The translations under genes and the position numbers were made by a program. The notes beneath the pieces are model-generated. The model was not told the origin of the DNA. It saw only the letters and a list, made by a program, of their open reading frames with translations, and ran no database searches. 53,280 nt of DNA from a virus: positions 1 to 53,280 of IMG/VR virus record IMGVR_UViG_3300042549_001343, one strand, 5' to 3'. Below, piece by piece: positions 7,265 to 15,561 of the stretch (the first letter of the stretch is position 1; the number at the start of each line of letters is the position of its first letter).

Positions 7265-8183
7265 GCGATTCTCCCAACTGGAATACGGTCGTTGGCTGAA
7301 TTGACTGCAACGACTCGCAGATTTTGACACATCGCTCGTCCCAGCCTTTATCTCTTTGCCAGTAGCACCCGCTACACGGCATGTCTGATCCTATCCCAAC
7401 AACAGACTCAGAGCAATCAAAGACAAAGTCTTTGGTGGTTGGGCCAAGGACAGCAACTGTCGGCGTGCCAAGCAATCCGCCAATGTGCGCCATGCCACTG
7501 TCGTTGCCGTACATGACGGTGGCGCTGCCGATCAGTTCAAGGATCTCTGAGGCTGGCCGGTTCCAGTAAAGCCGAGATGATGGGATCTTTTCAAGAGACT
7601 CTCGATCTCTACCGGAGCCTATGGCTACGACTACGTACCCTGCATCTGTTAACAGATTAGACAGATCTGTCCATCTGTCGGCGTTCCAAGAACGTACCGA
7701 CCAAACACTTGTAGGTACAAGAACCGCCAGCTTCTCAGCTTTGGTGTACTTGGTTACCTTCTCTGGCCTCTTGGCTACACAATCTGGGATCTCGTAGTAA
7801 CGGCGCAGGTTCTGGACGTACCAGTTTGGCCTTGATCCACCAGACCCTCCGGATCGGAGTTGGCCCTGATAGTCAAGGTTTGCATCTGCAGAGAAATCTG
7901 TCTCTGGGCAAATGCTGACATTGGGGTGCGAAACAACGGAGAGCCAATCAACATGCCTCGTATGAAGCGTGACGTTGAACCCTTGATCTGCTATTCCGCA
8001 AGCCGCATACATTCCACAGACAGCGTCCCCAATCCCCACCGCAGAGACATAGAACGTAACGTCCTTCGTCTGCTTCGGCGGATCTCGTGGATCATCCTCA
8101 TACTCTGCGTAGTATCCAAGCTCAAGCAAAGATCTATCGTAAGCATGAAGTTTGCTGGTTTGTGTGTTGCGTATATAGAGCAT
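7152..8183 (-). CDS. Glycosyltransferase family 9 (heptosyltransferase-like)
   Basis: A 343-residue protein from ATG 8183; a TTG 30 bases upstream lies in the terminator and is rejected. After a ~45-residue N-terminal extension, the GT9 fold shows VSAVGIGDAVCGMYAACG near the start and NDSGMAHIGGLLGTPTVAV, the nucleotide-sugar and acceptor signature of ADP-heptose LPS heptosyltransferases, followed by LGPT. The last ~38 residues are Arg/Gly/Gln-rich and overprint the next gene, so they are probably not part of the ancestral fold. A role in modifying virion or host surface glycans is inferred. Confidence 0.75.
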   Translation of the reverse strand: MLYIRNTQTSKLHAYDRSLLELGYYAEYEDDPRDPPKQTKDVTFYVSAVGIGDAVCGMYAACGIADQGFNVTLHTRHVDWLSVVSHPNVSICPETDFSADANLDYQGQLRSGGSGGSRPNWYVQNLRRYYEIPDCVAKRPEKVTKYTKAEKLAVLVPTSVWSVRSWNADRWTDLSNLLTDAGYVVVAIGSGRDRESLEKIPSSRLYWNRPASEILELIGSATVMYGNDSGMAHIGGLLGTPTVAVLGPTTKDFVFDCSESVVGIGSDMPCSGCYWQRDKGWDERCVKICESLQSIQPTTVFQLGESHVYEKQTHGQDSGVRRKPVGNGIRGRSGRNKAQETNG

Positions 8184-8208
8184 AAAAAGGGAGGAGGCCG
8201 AAGCCTCC
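8184..8208 (-). terminator. Rho-independent terminator after the coat gene
   Basis: On the minus strand GGAGGC-TTCG-GCCTCC forms a perfect 6-bp stem with a UUCG tetraloop, followed by a short spacer and TTTTT. It lies just after the coat stop (8229) and immediately before the glycosyltransferase ATG. It should reduce transcription beyond the coat gene. Confidence 0.8.
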
Positions 8209-8228
8209 CCCAATTCCTCGGCAACTGC

Positions 8229-9227
8229 TTAGGCTTTGGAAACCAGTGCATTGACCAGAGCTTCAGGCTTGGTCACTTTGTAGCCGTAGACATTCAAACC
8301 ACGAACGATGTTACCGAATGTGGATTGAGCGCGGATGGTCTCGACGTTAGCCATCTGTGAAGCGAAAGAGATCGCATCACGAGTGCCAGCCAAGATGTTC
8401 CAGCCACGAACGTCAGCAGCAGTACCTGTACCGCCAGTAGATGAGTCGGAACCCAAATCTGTTGCGTTAGGCAGGCTGTTGGAGACGAACAGGGTGAAGC
8501 GGTCGATCATACCCAACTTACCGTTACGCAAAGGAGACTGACTGTCACCAGTCAAGTACGCTTGCTTCAGGTCAGAGTTCTTAATCATGGCGGCCATCCA
8601 TGAAGGAATAACCAACCAACGACCAGTCTCAGGAACGTCTTGCTCGTCCAACACTTGGCCCATGTCCAAAATCAAGTCCAACACGTTGGTCTTGCTGATG
8701 GCGCGGGTAGCGTAGGTTGTACCCAAGTTGATGTTAGCGGAGAGAACGCCAGCGGTTGCGCCTTTGTTGGCGGTTGCTGCGGCTGTCTTCACACCATTCA
8801 ACACGTCAGTGTCGATAGTGATCTTCATTTGCTCGCTGGCATCGTTGGTGAACATGTCCATCAACTTAACGTCGGCTTGAACGGCATCAACGTCATCCAA
8901 CACCACAGAGAAGTATTGACCTTGGTCAATGTTCAACTCTAAAGGAGTAGATGTCGGGACTTCGTTTGTCAGATTCATACCCTTGGTGTATGAACGGATA
9001 GTGATGGTAGGGATTGAACGGATATAGACTTTGTCGCCTTGACCCTTGATCTCGCCTTCCCAGTCGTTGTTGGTGATCTCTGCAAGAACAGTGCTCTTGT
9101 AGAACTTGGCTTGCAACTTGCCAGACCAAACTTCAGGGATGAACTTGGTTGTACTGGCAGTTGAATACTGGGGATATGCTCCGCTGATAAGGGCTGCGGA
9201 ACCTGAGCCTGCTACTCCAATTGACAT
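8229..9227 (-). CDS. Major capsid (coat) protein
   Basis: A 332-residue protein following the scaffold gene. It starts GAYPQYSTASTTKFIPEVWS, has VYIRSIPTITIRSYTKGMNL and ELNIDQGQYFSVVLDDVDAV (typical of P22-like and related HK97-fold coat proteins), then ETGRWLVIPSWMAAMIK and a C-terminal NVYGYKVTKPEALV. It assembles the icosahedral shell with the scaffold. GGAAAAATC precedes its ATG and a strong terminator follows it, as expected for a highly expressed gene. Confidence 0.85.
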   Translation of the reverse strand: MSIGVAGSGSAALISGAYPQYSTASTTKFIPEVWSGKLQAKFYKSTVLAEITNNDWEGEIKGQGDKVYIRSIPTITIRSYTKGMNLTNEVPTSTPLELNIDQGQYFSVVLDDVDAVQADVKLMDMFTNDASEQMKITIDTDVLNGVKTAAATANKGATAGVLSANINLGTTYATRAISKTNVLDLILDMGQVLDEQDVPETGRWLVIPSWMAAMIKNSDLKQAYLTGDSQSPLRNGKLGMIDRFTLFVSNSLPNATDLGSDSSTGGTGTAADVRGWNILAGTRDAISFASQMANVETIRAQSTFGNIVRGLNVYGYKVTKPEALVNALVSKA

Positions 9228-9261
9228 GATTTTTCCTTAAAAGAAAGATTGATTGTTTGGG

Positions 9262-10146
9262 TCATCGAATACGACCCTCGACTGATGCTGATGCAATATC
9301 AGCTTCAATGGCAACTGCGTCTGCATCTGTGATAGTTCCTCGTCTCACCCTGTCGTAGAAAATTGTGATTTCTGCGCGAGTCCAAATCTTCTTCGATTGC
9401 GGTGTTGAAGGAGCTTGGTTTGTCGGTGGGACAATTTGCTGTTCCATTGATGCGGCGCTTTGTGCCGCCCACGATTGTGATGTCTTCTTAAACGTGTTGA
9501 AGAATTTCGCAGCACGAACTGGATCACGTTGCTGTTCTGCTTTGCCGAGAAGCGACTGTCTGGTTTCTCCTGTAAGGTCATCAACACCATCGAGCCAATT
9601 TAAAAAATTGGTGTCAGCGTTAAGGGCCTCCCAGTCGGGAACCATTTCGGTCAGTGATCTGAAGAAGCTGTCTTGAACAACGTGTGACTGAACAGATTTA
9701 ACTGAGTCAATTTCGGATTTGAGTTTTGCGATCATCGCATCCTTTGAGGCCAGTTCTTCTCTGGCAACTCGACGGGCTACGTCAATCAAACCCTCACCAT
9801 ATTGCTCAATCTCCTCTGGCTTCACCAGTAGTTCAGGAGGTTTGGCGTTCTTCATCTCTTCGAGTTGATCCTCTAGAGATTGAAGGCGGCCCTTCAAATC
9901 TTTATTCTCGTGTGCAAAGCGAGGAACTTCAGCGTTGTACTTCCCTTGTAAAACCTTGAATCGGTGTTCCCAGCTTTCCTCTTGAGGAGGAGGCGGAGAG
10001 TCAATAGTAGGTTGGGGAGTTGGAGGGTCTTGCGATTCAACCGGAGGTTGAGGCATTTGCTCCATCTGGCCTTGCTTCTCTATCTCTTGCAAAATTTCAT
10101 CTGCTCGCTTTTCAGCGGCGATTACTGCACGTGGTAATGTCGACAT
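9262..10146 (-). CDS. Capsid scaffolding protein
   Basis: A 294-residue acidic protein from ATG 10146, which has GGAGAAAAG in front; a longer frame from TTG 10215 is rejected. It has a proline-rich region (QPPVESQDPPTPQP), a predicted coiled coil (LKGRLQSLEDQLEEM), and a C-terminal IFYDRVRRGTITDADAV helix typical of short-tailed-phage scaffolds, which contact the coat protein. Scaffold is removed before DNA packaging. Confidence 0.75.
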   Translation of the reverse strand: MSTLPRAVIAAEKRADEILQEIEKQGQMEQMPQPPVESQDPPTPQPTIDSPPPPQEESWEHRFKVLQGKYNAEVPRFAHENKDLKGRLQSLEDQLEEMKNAKPPELLVKPEEIEQYGEGLIDVARRVAREELASKDAMIAKLKSEIDSVKSVQSHVVQDSFFRSLTEMVPDWEALNADTNFLNWLDGVDDLTGETRQSLLGKAEQQRDPVRAAKFFNTFKKTSQSWAAQSAASMEQQIVPPTNQAPSTPQSKKIWTRAEITIFYDRVRRGTITDADAVAIEADIASASVEGRIR

Positions 10147-10220
10147 CTTTTCTCCGTGAGCCGAGACAGTCACATTCGAGTCTTGCGGTATTCGAGTGAT
10201 TTGTTCGGTGTTCAACGGTT

Positions 10221-10274
10221 GCTGGGAAGGCCAGCACCTGTTGCAGCAAAATGCTGCTAGACAGTCTTTCGACT
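10221..10274. other. Three tandem short hairpins upstream of scaffold gene
   Basis: Perfect stems GCTGG/CCAGC (loop GAAGG, 10221-10235), GCAGCA/TGCTGC (loop AAA, 10243-10257) and AGTC/GACT (loop TTTC, 10263-10274) lie in the 130-base gap between the 10277 gene and scaffold ATG 10146. There is no T-run on the minus strand. Processing site, attenuator or mRNA-stability element are possible. Confidence 0.7.
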
Positions 10275-10276
10275 AT

Positions 10277-10510
10277 CTACCGCAACTTTCGGATAACCTC
10301 TTCGGCATCCTTTGATTTTTCTAAAAACTCACTCACAGCCTGCGCCGCTCCTTGCTGCCAACGACAGAGGACTTCGTCCTTTGTACTGGCGCTGTCACGA
10401 TACAGGTCTTGTAGTGAGGCCTCCATCCATTGAAGGATGGTCTCAAACTGGTTGTTGCCCTTGAGTGATGCAAGGGCGTTTAGAACTTGTACTGATGGCT
10501 TCTGAAGCAT
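10277..10510 (-). CDS. Small helical protein upstream of scaffold
   Basis: A 77-residue all-helical acidic protein (LNALASLKGNNQFETILQW..., then AAQAVSEFLEKSKDAEEVIRK). Proteins of this form occur beside portal/scaffold genes of short-tailed phages; function not known. Its ATG overlaps the stop of the Ala/Lys-rich gene as TAATG, with AAGAAG upstream. Confidence 0.6.
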   Translation of the reverse strand: MLQKPSVQVLNALASLKGNNQFETILQWMEASLQDLYRDSASTKDEVLCRWQQGAAQAVSEFLEKSKDAEEVIRKLR

Positions 10511-11502
10511 TACTTCTTTGCTTCTTTGCGTTCACGCTCTCGGCGCTGCATTGGTGTCTCGAAGTTACTAAAGTAATTCGACACAGCGTCCGCACCCTTT
10601 TGGAGAGTTGTCTTCATATCAGTTTTTGGTCTATTGTCTTTTGGGACAGGTGGTGATTTCATTGTGTCAGAGAACATGGCGGTCGAACTTGACAGAGGCT
10701 GCATGTTTCCTGCCCTGCGTTTTGCTACGTCTTCAGAGAATGATTTAGCCACATTCGAAGAAGACGGAGAAGCAGCGGCTGATGCAGAGTTGGCATTTGT
10801 ATTAGCCTGCTTCTTTTTATTTTCGGCGGCTTTCTTTTCGGCGGCTTTTTTGGCGGCGGCAGCTTTTCTGGCAGCGGCGGCAGCGGCGGCAGCGGCAGCG
10901 TCATTTGACGAAGCGGCATTTGACGAAGCAGCGGCGGCAGGAGCGGCAGGCAGGTCTTGCACGGCGGCTCTTGGTTTGGTGACCGCCTCAACGACAGCAG
11001 CTTTGTATGTTGGCTCTTCTGCTTTTACTTCTGCTTTTACTTCTGCTTTTGGCTCTGCCTTCTTCTCAAAATCCATTCCGCCCGACATAGCATTTTTCTT
11101 CGCAACATCAGAGTCTTTCATACCTGAATCGCCAGTGATGTTTGACGGAGAAGACTCAGCTTGCTTGTCACGAGTGAAGAATGAGCGAACAGATTCAACA
11201 GCAGATTTGAGGCGGTTCAAGTTTTCTTCTCCTGCCTTCATGCGGCGGTCGTAGCTGCCGGGATCAACCACACCAGAGCGAAGATTGGTATCTCCAATCT
11301 CGTCAGCAGAGCGAGTGCGAACAGAGCCGCCGTCAGCAAACTTGCGAACAACAGGCTTTGGTGCTTGAGGCATGTTGTTGTTTGCTTGAGAAATCTTTGA
11401 GTGAAGGGTGGACATGCCAACCTTCAGCTTCGGATTCATAGTTGAGGGAGAAGCGGGTGAGCTAGTCTTGGCGTAGCTCTTGTTTTGCCAATCTGGTTTC
11501 AT
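10510..11502 (-). CDS. Low-complexity Ala/Lys-rich virion protein
   Basis: A 330-residue protein of three parts. The N-terminus has VVRKFADGGSV, a tag also seen at the ends of the giant ejection protein (KKFADGGVV) and the internal protein at 42100 (SVKLADGGS). The centre is a poly-Ala/Lys tract (RKAAAAKKAAEKKAAENKKK). The C-terminus is basic (RERERKEAKK). The Ala/Lys tract resembles DNA-binding or coiled-coil tails. Probably an internal or head-associated protein. Its ATG overlaps the 27-codon gene at 11499. Confidence 0.65.
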   Translation of the reverse strand: MKPDWQNKSYAKTSSPASPSTMNPKLKVGMSTLHSKISQANNNMPQAPKPVVRKFADGGSVRTRSADEIGDTNLRSGVVDPGSYDRRMKAGEENLNRLKSAVESVRSFFTRDKQAESSPSNITGDSGMKDSDVAKKNAMSGGMDFEKKAEPKAEVKAEVKAEEPTYKAAVVEAVTKPRAAVQDLPAAPAAAASSNAASSNDAAAAAAAAAARKAAAAKKAAEKKAAENKKKQANTNANSASAAASPSSSNVAKSFSEDVAKRRAGNMQPLSSSTAMFSDTMKSPPVPKDNRPKTDMKTTLQKGADAVSNYFSNFETPMQRRERERKEAKK

Positions 11503-11582
11503 TTCTTTTCCTTCAACTTGTTGATCTGCTCCATGACCTTAGCGATCAAGGCCTTGGCTCGCTCAACGATCTGGGCAATCAT
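11499..11582 (-). CDS. 27-residue amphipathic helix peptide
   Basis: ATG 11582 overlaps the TGA of the previous gene as ATGA, and its TGA (11499-11501) overlaps the ATG of the Ala/Lys-rich gene as ATGA. GCCGGAAA precedes it. The peptide (MIAQIVERAKALIAKVMEQI, then NKLKEKK) reads as one amphipathic helix with a basic end. Exact coupling on both sides supports a real gene despite its size. Role unknown. Confidence 0.55.
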   Translation of the reverse strand: MIAQIVERAKALIAKVMEQINKLKEKK

Positions 11583-11800
11583 TTTCCGGCCTTCATGCAC
11601 TTGCCCATAGCAGCGCACTTCTTGGGGGCTGGGCAACCGGCGCATGGCTTGAATGCCTTGCCGCCATCCGCCATCTTCATGCTTTTGGCTGAAGCCATCA
11701 TCATTTTCTTGGGGGCTTTTTTGGCTGCGTCTTTCATAACTTTGCCGCCATCTTTGTAGCCTGCGGGGATCATTCCTTTTTTGGCAGTTTTGTTCATCAT
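11579..11800 (-). CDS. Basic Met/Lys-rich protein with cysteine cluster
   Basis: A 73-residue protein, strongly basic (KKGMIPAGYKDGGKV; AKKAPKKMMMASAKSMKMADG), ending in CAGCPAPKKCAAMGKC, four cysteines able to bind one metal ion. It lies between portal and head genes and overlaps the portal stop by 4 bases. The DGGK/ADGGK phrases recall the FADGG tags in other virion proteins here. DNA or metal binding inferred, not shown. Confidence 0.6.
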   Translation of the reverse strand: MMNKTAKKGMIPAGYKDGGKVMKDAAKKAPKKMMMASAKSMKMADGGKAFKPCAGCPAPKKCAAMGKCMKAGK

Positions 11801-13821
11801 GCTGATACTCCTTGTTGAGGTTGAACGGTATTCATAGCAGGAGGCGCTTGGTCTCCGGCTGGGTTTGTTGCTTCGGGTGCTGCAATCTGTTGTTGTGGCA
11901 TTGTGGCTTGTAGTTGCTGCATTGCCATTTCGATCTGTTCTTTTTTGAACTTCATCATCTCTGTCGACGGAACCAATCTGTCGGTGTCCATCTGGAGACC
12001 CATTGCAGTTTCCCGCAACAGATAAGCAGCACCTTCAGGCCCAACGATTTGCAGGGCGATCTGGTTGCTCAAGACCAAGTTCAAGAACTCGTTGCGACGG
12101 ACTTGGATCTGCTCTTTGGCGATCAAGCCCATTGCTCCCTTAGCTACAACCTTGAAGTCACCCTTGATGAAAGGGTCTGGGTTGTAGATCATGTTGTGAA
12201 CGTAGAAGCGGGTGACCACCATCGTGACCACGTCGTCAATGGTTCCGACAGATGTCTTGATTCCCTTGGCGGCATTGTCCATCAGCATGGATAAACCAGA
12301 AGCTGTTCGGCCAGCACCACTTGCACCAGAGCCAGAGCCGTAGATGTAGTTAGGGATACCCGTTACTTCGTCCGCTTGTTTGGCAAACTGGTTGTAGATG
12401 CCCATCAGTTCAGCGGCCTTCATGTCAGGCATGAAGAAGCGAACCCCGGGCTGACCACCACCTGTCTTGTCGGATGTGGTTTGCCAGATCTTCCAAGGAT
12501 ACATCTGGGTAACGTCTTCGCCGTCGGCCAATCTGTCCACGGCCACTTCAACCTGTGGGCCAGATCCGATGCCCATGTTGTTCGCCAAAGAACGTGCGGC
12601 CGCATTGCACATGATCTGCACATCGCGCATGTTCTCGGGGAGGGCTGTGCCCCAGAATGCACCGGGGATAGATCTCCATGAGGCGATCTCGTATGGACGC
12701 TCGCCCAGTGGATCTGGGTTGATGACGGCCTTGATGGTGAAGCTGGCAACTTGCCAAGCATTGATTTCGTAGACCTTGTTGGGATCTATGTCCTTCATTC
12801 CCCACTGGATCAGGAGATCTCCCATCACTGGCCCCCAGAACTCCAATGCTTCGATCAGGTGATCGTTGTGCATTTGAGAATTGGTCTTGCCTTCTAGGTC
12901 ATCTCTCTGTTGGTCGCCGTACTCGTTGTATCGGTAGCCAGCTTTTCCGTAGCGGATAAGGACTTGGTCGATCTCGTCGTCGGAGTATCCGGGTATACCC
13001 TTCATGGATTCCAAGGTAGAGGCCGACAGGCGGTGTCTCTGGATCAGGAAGCCGTCATCCACGCCCATTGAGTTGGCGCTTGGGAAGATGTCGTAAGGGG
13101 AAACCCGAGATACCTCACGAACCATGTCTGTTACGACGATGGGCGTGAAGTCTGGCCCCCACTGGAGATTCTTCTTGCGGCGAACGCTTGGCCCCTTGAG
13201 GATAGCGGTCGGGAAGGTGACGAAGTCGTCGATGAAGTCCTGCATGGCAGGTTTGAACTTACCCTTGTCCAGTTGGTCTTGGATGACCTTGGACATTCTT
13301 TCTGCTGTGGCCTTGGCTTCTTCCTTGACTCGCAAAGAAATCATGTCTTGCACTTCGGCCAGACGCTTGCGGAATGTCTCTGGGTGGAGTTGCTGACCGG
13401 CCATCACGTAGTCTTCAGCTTCTGTGCGGACTAGGTCGATGATGGACATGCGAACTTCTGGCGGGATCTGTGGTTCTTGTGAGGGAACGAGATCGAAAGG
13501 ACGGTCTGCTTGAAGCATCACGTCCTGAATCCAAGACTTGGCAGCGGCGCACTTCACGTCTGTCAGCATCATGTAGATGTCTGAGCCACCAGTGTTGGAG
13601 ATGTCGATGGCTTTATCAGGATCGTATTCACCACGGCGCTGGCGCTCACACTTGAGCAGTCGCTCAGTGATGTCCTGCTTTGCCATCTTTGCTTGAGTCC
13701 AGCAGGAATTGATGTGCCCAGAGATGCCCATTGCGATCAGGTCGGAGTTATCCACGCCTTGTGCTTGGACGGCGCTGATGTCTGCTTCGACTGGCGCTGC
13801 TGCCTGATACACCTGTGTCAT
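11797..13821 (-). CDS. Portal protein
   Basis: A 674-residue protein close to the size of P22-type portals. It has DKAIDISNTGGSDIYMMLTDV near the N-terminus, a helical stem region (RLAEVQDMISLRVKEEAKA), and IMCNAAARSLANNMGIGSGP with GIPNYIYGSGSGASGAGRTA, the signature of podoviral portals. Twelve copies form the DNA entry ring to which terminase docks. It follows terL by 10 bases and precedes head genes, the standard order. Confidence 0.85.
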   Translation of the reverse strand: MTQVYQAAAPVEADISAVQAQGVDNSDLIAMGISGHINSCWTQAKMAKQDITERLLKCERQRRGEYDPDKAIDISNTGGSDIYMMLTDVKCAAAKSWIQDVMLQADRPFDLVPSQEPQIPPEVRMSIIDLVRTEAEDYVMAGQQLHPETFRKRLAEVQDMISLRVKEEAKATAERMSKVIQDQLDKGKFKPAMQDFIDDFVTFPTAILKGPSVRRKKNLQWGPDFTPIVVTDMVREVSRVSPYDIFPSANSMGVDDGFLIQRHRLSASTLESMKGIPGYSDDEIDQVLIRYGKAGYRYNEYGDQQRDDLEGKTNSQMHNDHLIEALEFWGPVMGDLLIQWGMKDIDPNKVYEINAWQVASFTIKAVINPDPLGERPYEIASWRSIPGAFWGTALPENMRDVQIMCNAAARSLANNMGIGSGPQVEVAVDRLADGEDVTQMYPWKIWQTTSDKTGGGQPGVRFFMPDMKAAELMGIYNQFAKQADEVTGIPNYIYGSGSGASGAGRTASGLSMLMDNAAKGIKTSVGTIDDVVTMVVTRFYVHNMIYNPDPFIKGDFKVVAKGAMGLIAKEQIQVRRNEFLNLVLSNQIALQIVGPEGAAYLLRETAMGLQMDTDRLVPSTEMMKFKKEQIEMAMQQLQATMPQQQIAAPEATNPAGDQAPPAMNTVQPQQGVSA

Positions 13822-13831
13822 GGTTTATTCC

Positions 13832-15268
13832 TCATGTCCATGCTTTGCTGGACGCTTTTTTAACTGGTCGTGCCCTCACCTCTACTCTGCCGCTTCGTGC
13901 TGCTAAACAGAGGTACTGGAGTGCATCGTGGGGATGGCTGTATTTGTCTTTGACTGGTCTGTCGCGGTATCTTTCACCAGCAACCTTGAGTCGTTCGTAC
14001 CTGAACCCGCCGAGGAAACCTTTGCGTAGTTGTCGGCAGTTCGGTGAGAGAAGGAACCCCGCTTCTCCCCCAGCCAACTTGTTGAGGAAGTACGCAACAG
14101 ATTCTCTGCGTGGTATGAAATCATTTGTGCTTGCTGGCTCGCTTGCAATTCCGGCCTCTAGTAGTTCTTGGTAGCAGGTTCTCTCATCTGCTTGAGATCT
14201 GTGTGTACCGGCTGGGTCGCCAGCGGAGATGAACCTCATTCCTGAGTAGGTTGTCATCAGGGCTGGTTTCACAATCTCCTGAGCAAACTGTCTGATGCCC
14301 ATGTCTTCGGCCACGAATTCTTCAAGGATGACAAGCTGTCCTCTTGAAGTTATCTGTCCAACAATGCAAGCAGGTGTGAGTCCGAAGTCCCATCCGAGGT
14401 AGAGAGGCAGTCCTCTATTGACTTCAAGCTCTTCTTCGGCGGTGTGGATTCTGTCGTTGTATTCTGGGTAGACCGGCTTGCCATCGGCGGTTGTTCCGTA
14501 CTGGCCGAGGACGAAGACTTTGATCCAGTCGTCCGTCTTGCCTTTGACCATCTTCAGGTAATACTCATACCCTTGAGGAAGATTGAACACATTCTCCGCT
14601 TCTGAATTCGGCTCATACCGGACATCATCGCCCTCTTGGATACGAAGGAGACCACCCGGTTGGTTAAAGAATTCCCATCCTTCGGGGGTGTCTTCTTCTG
14701 CAATTTTGTAATACCAGTGATCGTCGTCAGGCGGGTTGGTATCAAGGATAACGCATGGATGTACGGGGCCGCCGCCGTGAGTCTTCGCGGGGTAACGACC
14801 GATACGCTGAGTGACCATGTTGAAGACTTCATGCGGAACCTCTGAGGCTTCATTGATCCAAGCTCCAGTAAGTTCGAGGGATCTCAGCTTTCCGGTTTCG
14901 GATGCCTTGTCCAGCGCGATGAAGATAACTTCCAAGTCCAGCCCGTTGCCGTCTCCACAATCTTTGATCTTCATGTGGGCGGTGATTGGGGCATCCCACT
15001 TGATCGGGGCAAGTTCATCATTGAACCATGTTTGCCAAGTCTTGATCGTGGTGGACTTGAGTTCGGGATAGGTATTCCGAATGACCGCCCATCTTGCTTT
15101 TCTCCAGCCATTGTGGGGAGTTTGCTTGAGGGAGTGCTTGACGATCTCCATACAACAGGTTGAGGATTTTCCAGAACCTACTGGCCCTTTGATTCCTCGG
15201 ACATCAGCCATTGAGTTGTGGAACTCAGCGGCCACTTGTCCCGGCGGGTTGTATTGGATGACGGTCAT
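13832..15268 (-). CDS. terL: Terminase large subunit
   Basis: A 478-residue packaging motor. The ATPase domain has Walker A GPVGSGKSS (residues 28-36), a Walker B-like LELTGAWINEASE, and a downstream IGRYPAK arginine region. The nuclease domain has YLGWDFGLTPACIVGQ (first acidic residue), SAGDPAG, and the late KYSHPHDALQYL. It cleaves concatemers and pumps DNA through the portal. Coupled by ATGA to the small subunit gene. Confidence 0.9.
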   Translation of the reverse strand: MTVIQYNPPGQVAAEFHNSMADVRGIKGPVGSGKSSTCCMEIVKHSLKQTPHNGWRKARWAVIRNTYPELKSTTIKTWQTWFNDELAPIKWDAPITAHMKIKDCGDGNGLDLEVIFIALDKASETGKLRSLELTGAWINEASEVPHEVFNMVTQRIGRYPAKTHGGGPVHPCVILDTNPPDDDHWYYKIAEEDTPEGWEFFNQPGGLLRIQEGDDVRYEPNSEAENVFNLPQGYEYYLKMVKGKTDDWIKVFVLGQYGTTADGKPVYPEYNDRIHTAEEELEVNRGLPLYLGWDFGLTPACIVGQITSRGQLVILEEFVAEDMGIRQFAQEIVKPALMTTYSGMRFISAGDPAGTHRSQADERTCYQELLEAGIASEPASTNDFIPRRESVAYFLNKLAGGEAGFLLSPNCRQLRKGFLGGFRYERLKVAGERYRDRPVKDKYSHPHDALQYLCLAARSGRVEVRARPVKKASSKAWT

Positions 15269-15546
15269 TCAGGCTTTACAAAATTTGAACCAATCAAGAA
15301 TGTAACATTCTTTGCATCCGTCTCATGCTTGACAGAAGCCAAGTTCGGCAGGGTTTTGTCCAGCAACATTTCAATTGCTTTGATCCGAGCCGCAGTCAAC
15401 TTGGCAGTCCCCTTGCCCAAAGCAAAGTTTTCCAATGTGGTAACCAAGCTCGACACTTGAATTTTTTCTCGGACAGCAACGGCGTGTTCTTCCCGAAGCT
15501 GCTCCCGACGGGCGCTTACTGCCTCAGTAGATTTCTTTGTTGCCAT
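15265..15546 (-). CDS. terS: Terminase small subunit (putative)
   Basis: A 93-residue basic protein directly upstream of and overlapping terL. The centre (TAARIKAIEMLLDKTLPNLASV) matches the helix found in many small phage terminase subunits, where it mediates oligomerisation and DNA recognition. AGAGGAAACA precedes its ATG. First gene of the left minus-strand operon. Confidence 0.7.
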   Translation of the reverse strand: MATKKSTEAVSARREQLREEHAVAVREKIQVSSLVTTLENFALGKGTAKLTAARIKAIEMLLDKTLPNLASVKHETDAKNVTFLIGSNFVKPE

Positions 15547-15561
15547 TGTTTCCTCTTGTAG

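Noticed and set aside
7265-7330. Upstream extension of the 7097-7264 gene to TTG 7330
   Set aside because: The extra residues are Ser/Arg-rich, lie inside the glycosyltransferase frame, and the ATG at 7264 has a better ribosome site.
10634-11254. Long plus-strand open frame opposite the Ala/Lys-rich gene
   Set aside because: It results from the poly-Ala/Lys-coding repeats read on the other strand, giving an Ala/Ser/Phe-rich nonsense protein.
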